From positions 2,831,001-2,895,000 of the forward strand of contig NZ_CP046908.1 of the NCBI RefSeq assembly GCF_009789575.1: 64,000 bases of DNA. The letters are read 5' to 3'. The translations under genes and the position numbers were made by a program. The stretch is from Stappia indica (lineage in GTDB: Bacteria > Pseudomonadota > Alphaproteobacteria > Rhizobiales > Stappiaceae). The notes beneath the pieces were generated by a model. That model saw only the letters and a list, made by a program, of their open reading frames with translations. It ran no database searches and was not told the DNA's origin. Shown piece after piece: positions 47,749 through 57,171 of the stretch. Within the stretch, counting starts at the first letter, position 1. Each line of letters begins with the position of its first letter.

Positions 47749-48839
47749 TCCGTTTCGAGCCGCGCGAGAGCGTCTCGCCCGTCCTGCGCGCCGGCGTTCC
47801 GGTCGCCGCCGCGCTGGCCGCCCTGGCGCTGGCCGCGCTGCCGATCATGGCGGCGGGTGCGCCGGTGCTTCAGGCCTATGCGCTGATGGCGAAAGGCGCC
47901 TTCGGCTCCTTCTTCGCCGTTTCCGAGCTGCTGTCGCGGGCGACGCCGCTGATCCTGACCGGCCTGGCCGCCGCCCTCGCCTTCCGCGCGAGGCTGTGGA
48001 ACATCGGCGGCGAAGGCCAGCTCTATGCTGGCGCGCTTGCCGCTGTCGCCGTCGGCTCCGGCGCGATCTCCGCCCCTCCGGCGGTGATGATCCCGCTCGT
48101 GCTGCTCGCCGGTGCGATGGCGGGGGCAATGATGATGCTGGTCCCGGCCCTCTTGAAGCTGCGGCTCGGTGCCGACGAGGTGGTCACTACCCTCTTGCTC
48201 AACTTCGTTGTGGTGCTCTTCGTGCAGATGATGCTGGAAGGGCCGATGAAGGACCCGATGGGCATGGGCTGGCCGCAATCCGAGCCGATGGCGGATGCGG
48301 CGATGCTGCCCAAGCTGTTCGACCGCATGCGCGTCCATGCCGGGCTGATCGTCGCGCTCGTCGCCGCGTTGCTCGCCCATATCCTGCTGGCGCGCACGGT
48401 CTGGGGCTTCGAGATCCGCGCCGTCGGCGAGAACCGGGAAGCGGCCCGCCATGCCGGCATTCCCGTGACTGCGACCTTCGTCCGCGTCGCTCTCCTCAGC
48501 GGTGCGCTGGCGGGGCTTGCCGGCGTCGGCGAGGTGGCCGGGCTCAAGGGCTATCTCACCGCCGACCTGTCGCCCGGCTTCGGCTATGCCGGCATCGTCG
48601 TTGCCATGCTGGCCGGCCTGTCGCCGCTCGGCGTCGTGGTCGCGGCCCTGTTCATCGCCGGCGTCTTCGTCGGCGCCGACAGCATGAGCCGGGCCATCGG
48701 CGTTTCCAACTATCTGGCCGACCTGGTGGTCGCCACGTCGCTGATCGCGGTGCTCGTCTCCGGCCTCTTCGTGCGCTTCCGCGTGCGGCTGGTCGGAACG
48801 GGGCGCAAGGCTTCCGCCGGCAAGGATGGCGGCGCATGA
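47745..48839 (+). CDS. ABC transporter permease (BPD_transp_2 family), first subunit
   Basis: 364 residues, about ten helices. GLAAALAFRARLWNIGGEGQLYAGALAAV is the family hallmark (WNIGxEGQ), followed by LKLRLGADEVVTTLLLNFV. Type of NupB/YufP, the larger permease of BMP-linked nucleoside importers. ATG overlaps the ATPase stop and the gene overlaps the next permease by ATGA. Confidence 0.91.
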   Translation: MIRFEPRESVSPVLRAGVPVAAALAALALAALPIMAAGAPVLQAYALMAKGAFGSFFAVSELLSRATPLILTGLAAALAFRARLWNIGGEGQLYAGALAAVAVGSGAISAPPAVMIPLVLLAGAMAGAMMMLVPALLKLRLGADEVVTTLLLNFVVVLFVQMMLEGPMKDPMGMGWPQSEPMADAAMLPKLFDRMRVHAGLIVALVAALLAHILLARTVWGFEIRAVGENREAARHAGIPVTATFVRVALLSGALAGLAGVGEVAGLKGYLTADLSPGFGYAGIVVAMLAGLSPLGVVVAALFIAGVFVGADSMSRAIGVSNYLADLVVATSLIAVLVSGLFVRFRVRLVGTGRKASAGKDGGA

Positions 48840-49780
48840 TGGAAATCCTCGACATTCTCGTCTCGGCGAATTTCTGGGCGGCAGCCCTGCGGATCGCCAC
48901 GCCGCTGATCTTCGGCGTGCTCGGCGCGCTCCTGTGCGAGCGGGCCGGCGTCCTCAATCTCGGCATCGAGGGCATCTTCACTGCCGGTGCCATGGCCGGC
49001 TGGATGGCCGCCTGGCTCGGCGCCGGCCTGTGGGGCGGCGTGCTGGTCGCGGCGCTCGCCGGTGCCAGCTTCGGCCTGTTGCACGCGGTGCTCACGGTGC
49101 CGCTGGGCCTGTCCCAGCACGTCTCGGGCATCGGCGTGACGCTGTTCGCCACCAGTCTCAGCTATTACGCCTACCGCACGGCCCTGCCCGACGTCACCTC
49201 GCCGCCGCGCATCACCGCCTTCCAGCCGCTCGACATCCCGGTCCTGTCCGACCTGCCCTTCCTCGGCACCGTGCTGTTCCAGCAGACGGCGCTGACCATG
49301 CTGGCGCTGGCGATGGTCGTGGTGGTCGGCTTCGTGCTTTACCGCACGCCGCTCGGCCTTGCGATCCGCGCCGTCGGCGACAATCCGGCGGCGGTGGAGG
49401 CACAGGGCCTGTCGGTCGTGGTGCTGCGCATGGGCACGGTGGTCGCCGGCTCCGCGCTGATGGCGCTGGGCGGGGCCTTCCTGACCATGTCCGCCTTCGA
49501 CGCCTTCTTCTTCGGCATGGTCAACGGCCGCGGCTGGATCTGCATCGCGCTCACCGTCTTCGCCTCCTGGCGTCCCGGCAAGGCGCTGGTCGGCGCGCTG
49601 CTGTTCGGTGCGTTCGACGCCTTCCAGGTGCGGTTGCAGACCGAGGTCGGCGCCTTCGTGCCCGGTCAGGTGTTCCTGATGCTGCCCTACCTGCTGTCGA
49701 TCCTGGCGCTGGTCATGGTCGCCCGCAAGGCGGACTATCCGCGCGCAATGCTGAAGCCCTATTTCAAGGGCCAGCGATAG
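48836..49780 (+). CDS. ABC transporter permease (BPD_transp_2 family), second subunit
   Basis: 314 residues, about eight to nine helices; NupC/YufQ-like. CERAGVLNLGIEGIFTAGAMAGW is the signature (NLGxEG) and IRAVGDNPAAVEAQGLSVVVLRMGTVVAGSALMALGGAFL follows. Last gene of the importer, convergent with pcaB only 10 bp away. Confidence 0.91.
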   Translation: MMEILDILVSANFWAAALRIATPLIFGVLGALLCERAGVLNLGIEGIFTAGAMAGWMAAWLGAGLWGGVLVAALAGASFGLLHAVLTVPLGLSQHVSGIGVTLFATSLSYYAYRTALPDVTSPPRITAFQPLDIPVLSDLPFLGTVLFQQTALTMLALAMVVVVGFVLYRTPLGLAIRAVGDNPAAVEAQGLSVVVLRMGTVVAGSALMALGGAFLTMSAFDAFFFGMVNGRGWICIALTVFASWRPGKALVGALLFGAFDAFQVRLQTEVGAFVPGQVFLMLPYLLSILALVMVARKADYPRAMLKPYFKGQR

Positions 49781-49790
49781 GGAGACAAGG

Positions 49791-51134
49791 TTACTCCTCG
49801 CGCATGAGTGCGGCGATCTCGGCCAGCATTTCGTCGGTCATCGCCGCGGCCGCGCCCGAGATCGACGCGGGATCGGCGAGTGCCTGCCAGTCGAGCGGCG
49901 CATCGCTCAGCTTCGACAGTGCCTCGGCCAGCGTGCTGCCCTCGGTGCGCACCAGGCCGGCAGCCTTTTTCACCTGGTCCTGCGCCGCAGCGCGGCCGAC
50001 ATGCGGCAGCAGGGCGAAGGAAAAGCGCTCGGCAAGCGACAGTCCGCCGCCGCCGGTTGCGGTCGCCGCCATCCTTGTCGCATCGGCCTCCATGCCGGGG
50101 GCAAGCGCCTGCGCATGGCGCAGGGCCGCGCCGGTCGCCAGCATCACCTGTGGCAGCACCAGCCATTCGCCCATCCAGGCGGCGCCGTCCCGCTCCTCGC
50201 GGTGCAGGGCATCGGCGGACAGAGCCGCCACCTGCGCGGCAGCGAAACGGGCGAGCGCCACCAGCGCCTCGGCCCGCACCGGGTTCTGCTTCTGCGGCAT
50301 GGTGGAGGAGCCGCCCGCCTCGGCAAGCCGGATCTCGCCGACTTCCGAGCGGGCGAGCAGGATCACGTCCTCGCCGATCTTGCCGAGCGCCAGCGCGATC
50401 TCGCTCGCTTCGCGGGCGATCCGACGCAGCGGCTCCCGATCGGTCATCCAGGGCAAGGAAGGTTCAAGGCCGAGTTCGCGGGCAAGGGTACCGGCCAGTT
50501 CCGCCGCGCGTCCCGGCACGTCCATGGCTCCGAGATCGCCGGAGGCACCGCCAAGCTGCACGACCAGTGCCTCGCTGCGCAGCCGGGCAAGACGCTTCCG
50601 CGCGCGGGCCAGCGGCAGGGTCCAGGTCGCCACGCGCAGGCCGAAGCTGATCGGCGTTGCGATCTGGCCGCGCGTGCGGCCGGCCATCGGCGTTGCCCGG
50701 TGCCGGGCGGCGAGCGCGGAAAGCTGGCCCACGATGTCCGCAAGCCGCGCCTCGAACAGCTCCAGCGTGCGGGCGAGGCGCAGCATCAGGCCGGTGTCGA
50801 CGATGTCCTGCGAGGTGGCGCCGAAATGCAGGTAGTCGGCTGCCGGCCGCGACAGCTTCTGCCGCAGCGCCGCCACCAGCGCGGGCACCGGCACACCGGC
50901 CGCGGCCGTTCCGGCGGCAAGCTCGGCAGGTGTCGGCAGAATGCCGGGCAGCTCCCGGTCGAGGGCCGCCGCGGCATCCGCCGGGATCAGTCCGACGCGT
51001 CCCTGCAGGCGGGCGAGCGCCCGCTCCACCTCCACCATAGCGGCGATCTCCGCTTCGGCGGAGAACAGGGCGGCGGTTTCGTCGTCGCCGAACAGGCCGG
51101 CAAAGAGCGGCGAAACGAGGGGGATGTCGGCCAT
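49791..51134 (-). CDS. pcaB: 3-carboxy-cis,cis-muconate cycloisomerase PcaB
   Basis: 447 residues of the fumarase/aspartase superfamily. Signature GGSSTMPQKQNPVRAE, plus HFGATSQDIVDTGLMLR and ATPMAGRTRGQIATPISFGL, as in PcaB. Converts 3-carboxymuconate to 4-carboxymuconolactone in the protocatechuate branch of the beta-ketoadipate pathway. Last gene of the pcaDCHGB operon, 37 bp after pcaG. Confidence 0.94.
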   Translation of the reverse strand: MADIPLVSPLFAGLFGDDETAALFSAEAEIAAMVEVERALARLQGRVGLIPADAAAALDRELPGILPTPAELAAGTAAAGVPVPALVAALRQKLSRPAADYLHFGATSQDIVDTGLMLRLARTLELFEARLADIVGQLSALAARHRATPMAGRTRGQIATPISFGLRVATWTLPLARARKRLARLRSEALVVQLGGASGDLGAMDVPGRAAELAGTLARELGLEPSLPWMTDREPLRRIAREASEIALALGKIGEDVILLARSEVGEIRLAEAGGSSTMPQKQNPVRAEALVALARFAAAQVAALSADALHREERDGAAWMGEWLVLPQVMLATGAALRHAQALAPGMEADATRMAATATGGGGLSLAERFSFALLPHVGRAAAQDQVKKAAGLVRTEGSTLAEALSKLSDAPLDWQALADPASISGAAAAMTDEMLAEIAALMREE

Positions 51135-51171
51135 GATGCGCCTGTCCTGTCGCCCGGAGGGCTTGCGGGGC

Positions 51172-51738
51172 TCAGATGTCGAAGAACACCGTCTCGTTCT
51201 CGCCCTGCAGGCGGATGTCGAAGCGGTAGAGCGGCAGCCCGTCCTCGGTCTTGCCGTCCTCGGCGGCGACCAGCGTTGCCACCGCCTCCGGCTCGAGACG
51301 GCGCATGTCGGGATCCCTGGCCAGCGCCTCGCGATCTTCCGGAAAATACATGCGCGTGTGCAGGTGGATGTTGATGCCGCGAGCGAAGATGAGCACGGCC
51401 ACATGCGGCGGATGGCCCTCCGCATGCTGGCCCGGTCGCACGGTCTGGAAGCGGAAGATACCGGTATCGAAATCCGTGGTGGCGCGGGCGAAGAGGCCGT
51501 ATTCACCGACCCGGCCCATGCCGTCCGCCTGCCAGATCTCCAGCATGGCATCGCGCACCGGGGCGCCGGCGCCGTCCCGCACCAGTCCCTCGATGACGAT
51601 GGCCTCGCCGGTGTTGCTTTCGATCACCGGGCCGGGCTGGTTCGGCAGCGCCGGGCGGCCGATCGCCTGCGGCGCGGTGCCGATATGGACGTAAGGCCCG
51701 GCAGTCTGGGAGGGGGTTTCCTTCAGGCGGTCGTTCAT
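51172..51738 (-). CDS. pcaG: Protocatechuate 3,4-dioxygenase alpha subunit
   Basis: 188 residues. TPSQTAGPYVHIG, DAMLEIWQADGMGRVG and HPPHVAVLIFARGINIHLHTRMYF are PcaG blocks. The alpha subunit lacks the full iron-ligand set and forms the active site with PcaH. ATG 51738 overlaps the pcaH stop (TGATG). Confidence 0.95.
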   Translation of the reverse strand: MNDRLKETPSQTAGPYVHIGTAPQAIGRPALPNQPGPVIESNTGEAIVIEGLVRDGAGAPVRDAMLEIWQADGMGRVGEYGLFARATTDFDTGIFRFQTVRPGQHAEGHPPHVAVLIFARGINIHLHTRMYFPEDREALARDPDMRRLEPEAVATLVAAEDGKTEDGLPLYRFDIRLQGENETVFFDI

Positions 51739-52457
51739 CACAGGCCCTCCGTCCGGTTCTCGAAATGAGTTTGCCGCCGGCCTCGCAGCACGATGTCGAA
51801 CCGGTAGGCGAGGCAGTCGAACGGCTCCTGGTTGCGCAGGTCGAGCCGCGCCACCAGCCGGTCGATGGCGTCCTTGTCCGGGATCGTGTTGACGATGGGG
51901 CAGAGCGGGATCAGCGGGTCGCCCTCGAAATAGAGCTGGGTGATCAGCCGCTGGCTGAAGGCCTCGCCGAACACCGACAGGTGAATATGGGCCGGACGCC
52001 AGTCGGAGCCGTTGTTCGGCCAGGGATAGGGGCCGGGCTTGATGGTGCGGAACAGGTAGCGCCCGTCGGCATCGCTGAGGCAGCGTCCGCAGCCGGAAAA
52101 ATTCGGGTCGAGCGGCGCGAGATAGCCGTCGCGCACATGGGCGTAGCGCCCGGCGGCATTGGCCTGCCAGACTTCGATCAGTGCGTTGGGTACCGGCCGG
52201 GCGTTCTCGTCGAGCACCCGTCCGAAGACGTAGATGCGTTCGCCGAGCGCATCGCCCGTGGTTGCCGCGTTGCGGATCAGGTCATGGTCGAGCGGTCCGA
52301 GCGGCGTGTGGCCGAGCGCCGGGCCGGTCTGCTCCAGGGCGGTCTGCTCCAGCGCATGCAGCGGGCGGACCGGTGCGCGCAGGACGGTGCTCTTGTAGCC
52401 CGGCGACAGCGGCAGCGGCTGCTGCGAGCGGTCGCGCCGGTAGAAGGCGGTGGTCAC
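51738..52457 (-). CDS. pcaH: Protocatechuate 3,4-dioxygenase beta subunit
   Basis: 239 residues. Intradiol dioxygenase with the Fe(III) ligands visible: Tyr in NAAGRYAHVRDGY, Tyr in GPYPWPNNGSDW and two His in RPAHIHLSVFG. Cleaves protocatechuate to 3-carboxy-cis,cis-muconate. GTG start at 52457 after GGAGGAGA; it overlaps the pcaC stop. Confidence 0.95.
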   Translation of the reverse strand: MTTAFYRRDRSQQPLPLSPGYKSTVLRAPVRPLHALEQTALEQTGPALGHTPLGPLDHDLIRNAATTGDALGERIYVFGRVLDENARPVPNALIEVWQANAAGRYAHVRDGYLAPLDPNFSGCGRCLSDADGRYLFRTIKPGPYPWPNNGSDWRPAHIHLSVFGEAFSQRLITQLYFEGDPLIPLCPIVNTIPDKDAIDRLVARLDLRNQEPFDCLAYRFDIVLRGRRQTHFENRTEGL

Positions 52458-52864
52458 GGCTTGTCTCCTCCCGGCCCGTCTTGGGGCGTCTCGATGTCTG
52501 CGAAGGCGGCACGGGCGATGCGGATCGCCCGGTTCGCGGCCGGCACGCCGGCATAGATTGCCACATGCAGCAAGGCCTCGCAGACATCCTCGCGGCTTGC
52601 GCCGGTGCGTGCGGTGGCCCGGCAATGCATCGCCAGCTCCTCGTCGTGGCCGAGCGCGGCGAGCAGCGCGATGGTGATCATCGACCGTTCCCGCCGGCTG
52701 ATCGTATCACGCGCCCAGACCCCGCCCCAGGCGCCCCGGGTGATCAGGTCCTGGAACGGCCCGTCGAACGCGTCGCGGGCGGCCTCCGCGCGCGCCACAT
52801 GCGCCTCGCCGAGGACAGCCTTGCGGGTCGCCATGCCCGCGTCGAAGGGATCTTGTCCGCTCAT
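52454..52864 (-). CDS. pcaC: 4-carboxymuconolactone decarboxylase PcaC
   Basis: 136 residues, carboxymuconolactone decarboxylase fold: DLITRGAWGGVWARDTISRRERSMITIALLAALGHDEELAMHCRATARTGA. Produces beta-ketoadipate enol-lactone. Separate from PcaD, not fused as in some actinobacteria. ATG 52864 overlaps the pcaD stop. Confidence 0.94.
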   Translation of the reverse strand: MSGQDPFDAGMATRKAVLGEAHVARAEAARDAFDGPFQDLITRGAWGGVWARDTISRRERSMITIALLAALGHDEELAMHCRATARTGASREDVCEALLHVAIYAGVPAANRAIRIARAAFADIETPQDGPGGDKP

Positions 52865-53652
52865 GTCGTCACGCGCTCCACCAGAGAGGCGACAATCTCT
52901 GCCACCTTGTCCGGCACCTCGATGCAGGGCAGGTGGCCGACGCCGGCGATCTCCTCGCATGTCGCACCGGGTATGGCGGCGGCAAGCGCACGCAGCGTCT
53001 CCGGTGGGGTCGCGCTGTCCTCGCTGCCGGCGATGCACAGGACCGGCACCGAGATAGCGCCCGCGCGGTCGCGGTAGTCGGCATCGCGAATGGCGCTGCC
53101 GAGCGCGATGTAGCTGTCGGCCGGCGTGTGCACCAGCATCGTCCGCCAGCGCAGCAGCTCGGCCGGGCGCCCCTCGCGGAAGGCGCGGGAGAACCAGCGC
53201 TCCATCGTCGCATCGCCGATGGCATCCATACCGCCGGTGCGGATCGCCTCGGCGCGGCCGTTCCAGATCTCCGGTGTGCCGATCTTCATGCCGGTGTTCG
53301 ACAGGACCAGCCCGGCGACCCGTGCGCCGTGGCGGATCGCCACCGATTGCGCGATCAAGCCGCCGACCGACAGTCCGACGATCACCGCCCGTTCGATGCC
53401 GAACGCGTCGAACAGCGCGACGAGATCGTCGCCATGGTCGTCGATGCTCATGCCGAGGCCGCCCGGCGACAGGCCGTGCCCGGCCGTGTCGTAGCGCAGC
53501 AGCCCCCAGTCGCCCGGCAGGCGCGTGACGAGGTCGTCCCAGATGCGGAAGTCGGTCCCGAGCGAGTTGGAGAAAGCGAGAACCGGGGCCGAGCCCCGTG
53601 CAGGCCGGAAGGCGGCATTGAGAATGCGCCCGTTTCGAGAGACTGCCAGCAC
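52861..53652 (-). CDS. pcaD: 3-oxoadipate enol-lactonase PcaD
   Basis: 263 residues, alpha/beta hydrolase. FSNSLGTDFRIWDDL oxyanion region, VGLSVGGLIAQ nucleophile elbow, VGHLPCIEVPD with the catalytic His. Hydrolyses the enol-lactone to beta-ketoadipate. GTG 53652 with GGAGG upstream gives the expected length. First gene of the operon, facing pcaQ; pcaIJ and pcaF are not in the window. Confidence 0.93.
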   Translation of the reverse strand: MLAVSRNGRILNAAFRPARGSAPVLAFSNSLGTDFRIWDDLVTRLPGDWGLLRYDTAGHGLSPGGLGMSIDDHGDDLVALFDAFGIERAVIVGLSVGGLIAQSVAIRHGARVAGLVLSNTGMKIGTPEIWNGRAEAIRTGGMDAIGDATMERWFSRAFREGRPAELLRWRTMLVHTPADSYIALGSAIRDADYRDRAGAISVPVLCIAGSEDSATPPETLRALAAAIPGATCEEIAGVGHLPCIEVPDKVAEIVASLVERVTT

Positions 53653-53749
53653 GTTCCATCCTCCCTGACCGTGTTTCGCTTCAGGATGGACGCGGCAATT
53701 GGTAATGTAAAATGAGAATTTCGCCGTTTTGTATAACTGGAGAGACGAA

Positions 53750-54676
53750 ATGCCCGTCGGAGCAGGGATCAAGCTGCGTCATTTGCAGGCGTTCCTGGAG
53801 GTGGCGCGGCTGCGCAGTCTGACGGAGGCGGCGAGCGCTCTCAACATCACCCAGCCGGCCGTTTCCAAGACGCTGAAGGAACTGGAGGCGCTGGTCGGCG
53901 TCAGCCTGATGGAGCGGGGCCGCTCGGGGGTGACGCTGACCGCCGAGGGCGAGATCTTCCGCCACTATGCCGGCCTGTCGGTCGCCGCGCTGGGCGAGGG
54001 GCTCGACGGGATCGACCAGGTGCGCATGGGTTCGGAGCGGCAGCTGCGCATCGGCGCTCTGCCGAGCGTTGCCGCCAGCATCGTGCCGCTGGCCGCCGGG
54101 CGCTATCTGGAGCGTGGCCGCGGTGCGACGCTCGATATCGTCACCGGGCCGAACGGCCATCTCCTCGACCAGCTGCGGACCGGAGCGCTGGATGTGGTGA
54201 TCGGCCGGCTCGGCCAGCCGGATGCCATGCAGGGGCTCGCCTTCCAGCAGCTCTACAGCGAGCAGGTGGTGCTCGCCGTGCGTCCAGGCCATCCGCTGAT
54301 CGGCAATCCGGACCTTGCCCGCCTGCCGGAATATCCGGTGCTTTACCCGAACCGCAGCGCGGCGATCCGCCCGCTGGTCGAGCGGCTGATGGTGGCCAAC
54401 GGCATCGGTCGCCTGCCCCGGCGGATCGAAACGGTGTCGAACGCCTTCGGGCGAACCTTCACCCGCTCCACCGATGCGGTGTGGATCATCTCCAACGGCG
54501 TCGTCGCCAACGACCTCGCCGAGGGGCAGCTTGCGGCCCTTGCCGTCGATACACGGATCACGCTGGGGCCGGTCGGCATCTCGACACGCGCCGCCGAGGC
54601 GCACACGCCCGACCTGCTGCTGTTCATGGCGGTGATGCGCGAGGCGGTCGAGCAGCGCGGCCTCGGGCGGGGCTGA
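53750..54676 (+). CDS. pcaQ: LysR-type activator PcaQ
   Basis: 308 residues. HTH at LRHLQAFLEVARLRSLTEAASALNITQPAVSKTLKELEALVG; effector domain with QLRIGALPSVAASIVPLA. Divergent from pcaDCHGB in the arrangement known from Agrobacterium and Sinorhizobium, where PcaQ activates the operon with beta-carboxy-muconate or carboxymuconolactone as co-inducer. ATG 53750 after CTGGAGAG. I did not find the published ATAACC-N4-GGTTA box in the 97-bp gap. Confidence 0.92.
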   Translation: MPVGAGIKLRHLQAFLEVARLRSLTEAASALNITQPAVSKTLKELEALVGVSLMERGRSGVTLTAEGEIFRHYAGLSVAALGEGLDGIDQVRMGSERQLRIGALPSVAASIVPLAAGRYLERGRGATLDIVTGPNGHLLDQLRTGALDVVIGRLGQPDAMQGLAFQQLYSEQVVLAVRPGHPLIGNPDLARLPEYPVLYPNRSAAIRPLVERLMVANGIGRLPRRIETVSNAFGRTFTRSTDAVWIISNGVVANDLAEGQLAALAVDTRITLGPVGISTRAAEAHTPDLLLFMAVMREAVEQRGLGRG

Positions 54677-54688
54677 GGCGCGGTTGCC

Positions 54689-55588
54689 TCAACCGGTTGC
54701 GGGAGGCTCGCCCGGCGGCGGCGCGGCGCGCTTGGGGTCTTCCTCGTCGCGATAGGCCTCCAGCGCCGACATGCGCCGTTCGCTGCGCTCGGGATCGCGG
54801 GCGGTGACACCGGCGACCAGCGTCTCGGCGATCACCATCAGGGCTGCGGAGGAATCCCAGGGCGAGGGCACGGAGATGCGTGCCGGCAGCACATGGGCCG
54901 CGACGCTGGCGATGGGGGACAGCCAGCTGTCGGTGATCAGCACCACCGTTGCCCCCCGCTTCGCCGCGGCCGTGGCCATGCGGACGAGATCGGCCTGATA
55001 GCGGCGGATGTCGAAGACCACCAGCACGTCGCGCCGCCCGATATCCAGCAAGGCGTCGCGCCAGTTGCCCTCCTGCCCGGCCATGTGCATGACGCCGCAG
55101 CGCAGGATGCGCAGATGCGCGGCCATGTAACGGGCGAGCGCGTCGGTGAAGCGGCCGCCGAGCAGGTAGAGCGTGCGGCGCTCGTCGGACAGCAGCGACA
55201 CGACGGCCTCCAGCTCCGCTGCCGGCAGATGGCGGAAGGTCTCGCCGATATTGGCGCGTACGGCCTCGGCGACGGCACCAAGGCCGGCTGCGGTGGCCGC
55301 GCCGCCCGCCTTGGTGCCGTCCTTGGCCTTGGCCAGCGGCGATTTCAGCTGGTCCTCCAGCTCTCTGCGCAGCCGTGTCTGCAGCGCTGCATAGGTGCCG
55401 CAGCCCATGCGCGCGGCAAAGCGCAGGATCGTCGGCGAGCTGACGCCGGCAGCGCTGGCGAACTGCGCGACGGTGCCCAGACCCAGCACCGGATAGTTGG
55501 CGAGCAGGGCGAGCGCCGCGCGGCGCTCCGTCGCAGTGCATTCGCCAAGCCTCTCGCGGATTTCTTCGGCAAGGGATGTCATGGTCAT
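54689..55588 (-). CDS. RpiR/MurR family transcriptional regulator
   Basis: 299 residues. N-terminal HTH_6 (TATERRAALALLANYPVLGLGTVAQFASAAGVSSPTILRFAARMG) and C-terminal SIS domain (LYLLGGRFTDALARYMAAHL, DVLVVFDIRRYQADLVRMATAAAKRGATVVLITD). SIS domains usually sense phosphosugars, but some RpiR proteins serve amine and amino-acid operons. It is divergent from the amidohydrolase/TRAP/glutamine-synthetase-like operon and likely controls it. Confidence 0.88.
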   Translation of the reverse strand: MTMTSLAEEIRERLGECTATERRAALALLANYPVLGLGTVAQFASAAGVSSPTILRFAARMGCGTYAALQTRLRRELEDQLKSPLAKAKDGTKAGGAATAAGLGAVAEAVRANIGETFRHLPAAELEAVVSLLSDERRTLYLLGGRFTDALARYMAAHLRILRCGVMHMAGQEGNWRDALLDIGRRDVLVVFDIRRYQADLVRMATAAAKRGATVVLITDSWLSPIASVAAHVLPARISVPSPWDSSAALMVIAETLVAGVTARDPERSERRMSALEAYRDEEDPKRAAPPPGEPPATG

Positions 55589-55646
55589 GAGGCCGCCTCC
55601 CCGGCCGGGGTGCCGCGCCGCCGGGCGGTCGTTGTCGGAAACCCGA

Positions 55647-55680
55647 TTGACATCGGTCGCGGGTATGTATCAAATCATAC
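55647..55680. promoter_or_regulatory. Promoter/operator between the RpiR gene and the amidohydrolase operon
   Basis: A consensus -35 box TTGACA (55647-55652) precedes an inverted repeat GTATGTATCAAATCATAC (55663-55680, arms GTATG/CATAC). TATCAA inside it could be the -10, though the 15-bp spacer is short. Probable RpiR site overlapping the plus-strand promoter. AT-rich sequence continues to 55735. Confidence 0.5.
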
Positions 55681-55762
55681 AGAAAGCGGAATTCAACGCA
55701 ATTTTGTAACAAATAAAACAGCGGTTGCGTTTTTCGCGAGGAAATCCGGCTGGGGGACAGGG

Positions 55763-56575
55763 ATGGAGCCGACAGCGGCACGTGACGGCGAGCTATTGCC
55801 CGGCGACATGACGCAGGCGGAAACGGTCGTGGTCGCGGAAAACGCCGGCGGCCGCGGCAAGATCGTCCTGCTGTGCGACCATGCCTCGCGCCGGCTGCCG
55901 CCGGAATACGGCAATCTCGGCCTGGACGAGGCAGCGCGCAGCGCTCATATCGCATGGGATCCCGGCGCACTCGGCGTCTCGCGCCACCTGTCGCACCGGT
56001 TCGACGCGCCGCTCGTCTATCCCGACCTGTCGCGGCTCGTCCTCGACTGCAATCGCGACATCGCCGCACACGATCTGATCCCGGCGATCAGCGAGACGAC
56101 CGAGATCCCCGGCAATCGCGATCTGGGCGCCGCCGAGCGGGCCCGCCGCATCGCCCTTGCCCACACGCCCTTCCATTCCCGCATCGAAACGCTGCTCGAC
56201 GCGCGCGCGGCCGCCGGCCTCGACAGCGTGGTCGTCTCGGTGCACAGCTTCACGCCGCTCTACAAGGGGTTCCAGCGCCCCTGGCCGGTCGGCATCCTGT
56301 CCAACCGCGACCGCAGGGTCGCCGAGGCGATGCTCGCCGATCTTGCCAGACAGGGCATCGCCGATCTCGGCGACAACGAACCCTATGCGCCGGGCGACGG
56401 GGTCTATTACACGGTCGGCCGCCATGGCGAGGCGCGCACCCTGCCTTGCGTGATGATCGAGGTGCGCAACGACGAGATCGCGGACGCTGCCGGCGAGAGC
56501 CTGTGGGCCGACCGCCTCGGCCAGGCGCTCGAGGCCGCGCTGAAAAAGCTCGAGGCGAAAGGGAGGCCCGGATGA
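55763..56575 (+). CDS. N-formylglutamate amidohydrolase family protein
   Basis: 270 residues, FGase fold (PF05013). LLCDHASRRLPPEYGNLGLDE (metal His), DLSRLVLDCNRD (Arg/Asn), VVVSVHSFTPLYKG (His) and CVMIEVRNDEI (Glu). Family members hydrolyse N-formylglutamate or related N-acyl amides using Zn. There are no hut genes here; with the glutamine-synthetase-like gene in the same operon it might act on a gamma-glutamyl or N-acyl intermediate. Start ATG 55763 after GGGGACAGGG. Stop overlaps dctQ start. Confidence 0.87.
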   Translation: MEPTAARDGELLPGDMTQAETVVVAENAGGRGKIVLLCDHASRRLPPEYGNLGLDEAARSAHIAWDPGALGVSRHLSHRFDAPLVYPDLSRLVLDCNRDIAAHDLIPAISETTEIPGNRDLGAAERARRIALAHTPFHSRIETLLDARAAAGLDSVVVSVHSFTPLYKGFQRPWPVGILSNRDRRVAEAMLADLARQGIADLGDNEPYAPGDGVYYTVGRHGEARTLPCVMIEVRNDEIADAAGESLWADRLGQALEAALKKLEAKGRPG

Positions 56576-57171
56576 TGCTCTCCCTGATGCGCGGCTATGT
56601 GAGGGTCGTCGACGCGGTCAACTACCGCCTCGGGCGGATCGTCATGTACGGCCTGTTCGTCATGGTCGCCGTGCTTCTGTGGTCGTCGATCTCCAAGACC
56701 TTCTTCCTGCCGTCCCTGTGGACGCTGGAGGTCGCCCAGTTCGCCATGGTCGCCTATTACATCCTCGGCGGGCCCTATTCGGTTCAGCTTGGCTCGAACG
56801 TCCGCATGGACCTGTTCTATGCCGGCTGGTCTGTGAAGAAGAAGGCCTGGTTCGATGCTTTCACGGTGCTGGTGCTGATCTTCTATCTCGGCGTCCTGCT
56901 GTATGGCGGCGTCGGCTCCACCGCCTATTCGCTCGGCCATTTCGGCACCGAGCCCTTCGTCTTCCTGAAGGATCTGGCGGTTGCCTTCGTCACCGGCGGT
57001 CCCGACGCCGCATCCGAGGTGATCGGCCATGTCGAGCGCAGCCCGACCGCCTGGCGTCCTGTCATCTGGCCGATCAAGGCGATCATGTGCCTCGGCTTCC
57101 TGCTGATGCTGCTGCAGGCCGTCTCCGAGCTCATCAAGGACATCGCGCGCATCCGCGGAGAGGAAATCTGA
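56572..57171 (+). CDS. TRAP transporter small permease (DctQ), second system
   Basis: 199 residues, four helices with the conserved LEVAQFAMVAYYILGGPYSVQLGSNVRMDLFY block. Extended periplasmic loop (GHFGTEPFVFLKD...VIGHVERSPTAWRPVIWPIK) typical of the larger DctQ class associated with mannitol/C4-acid-like systems. ATG overlaps the previous stop (ATGA). Confidence 0.9.
   Translation: MMLSLMRGYVRVVDAVNYRLGRIVMYGLFVMVAVLLWSSISKTFFLPSLWTLEVAQFAMVAYYILGGPYSVQLGSNVRMDLFYAGWSVKKKAWFDAFTVLVLIFYLGVLLYGGVGSTAYSLGHFGTEPFVFLKDLAVAFVTGGPDAASEVIGHVERSPTAWRPVIWPIKAIMCLGFLLMLLQAVSELIKDIARIRGEEI

Noticed and set aside
53653-53749. Published PcaQ box (ATAACC-N4-GGTTA) in the pcaD-pcaQ gap.
   Set aside because: Only partial pieces (GTATAAC, TTGGTAAT) are present; not enough to call a site.
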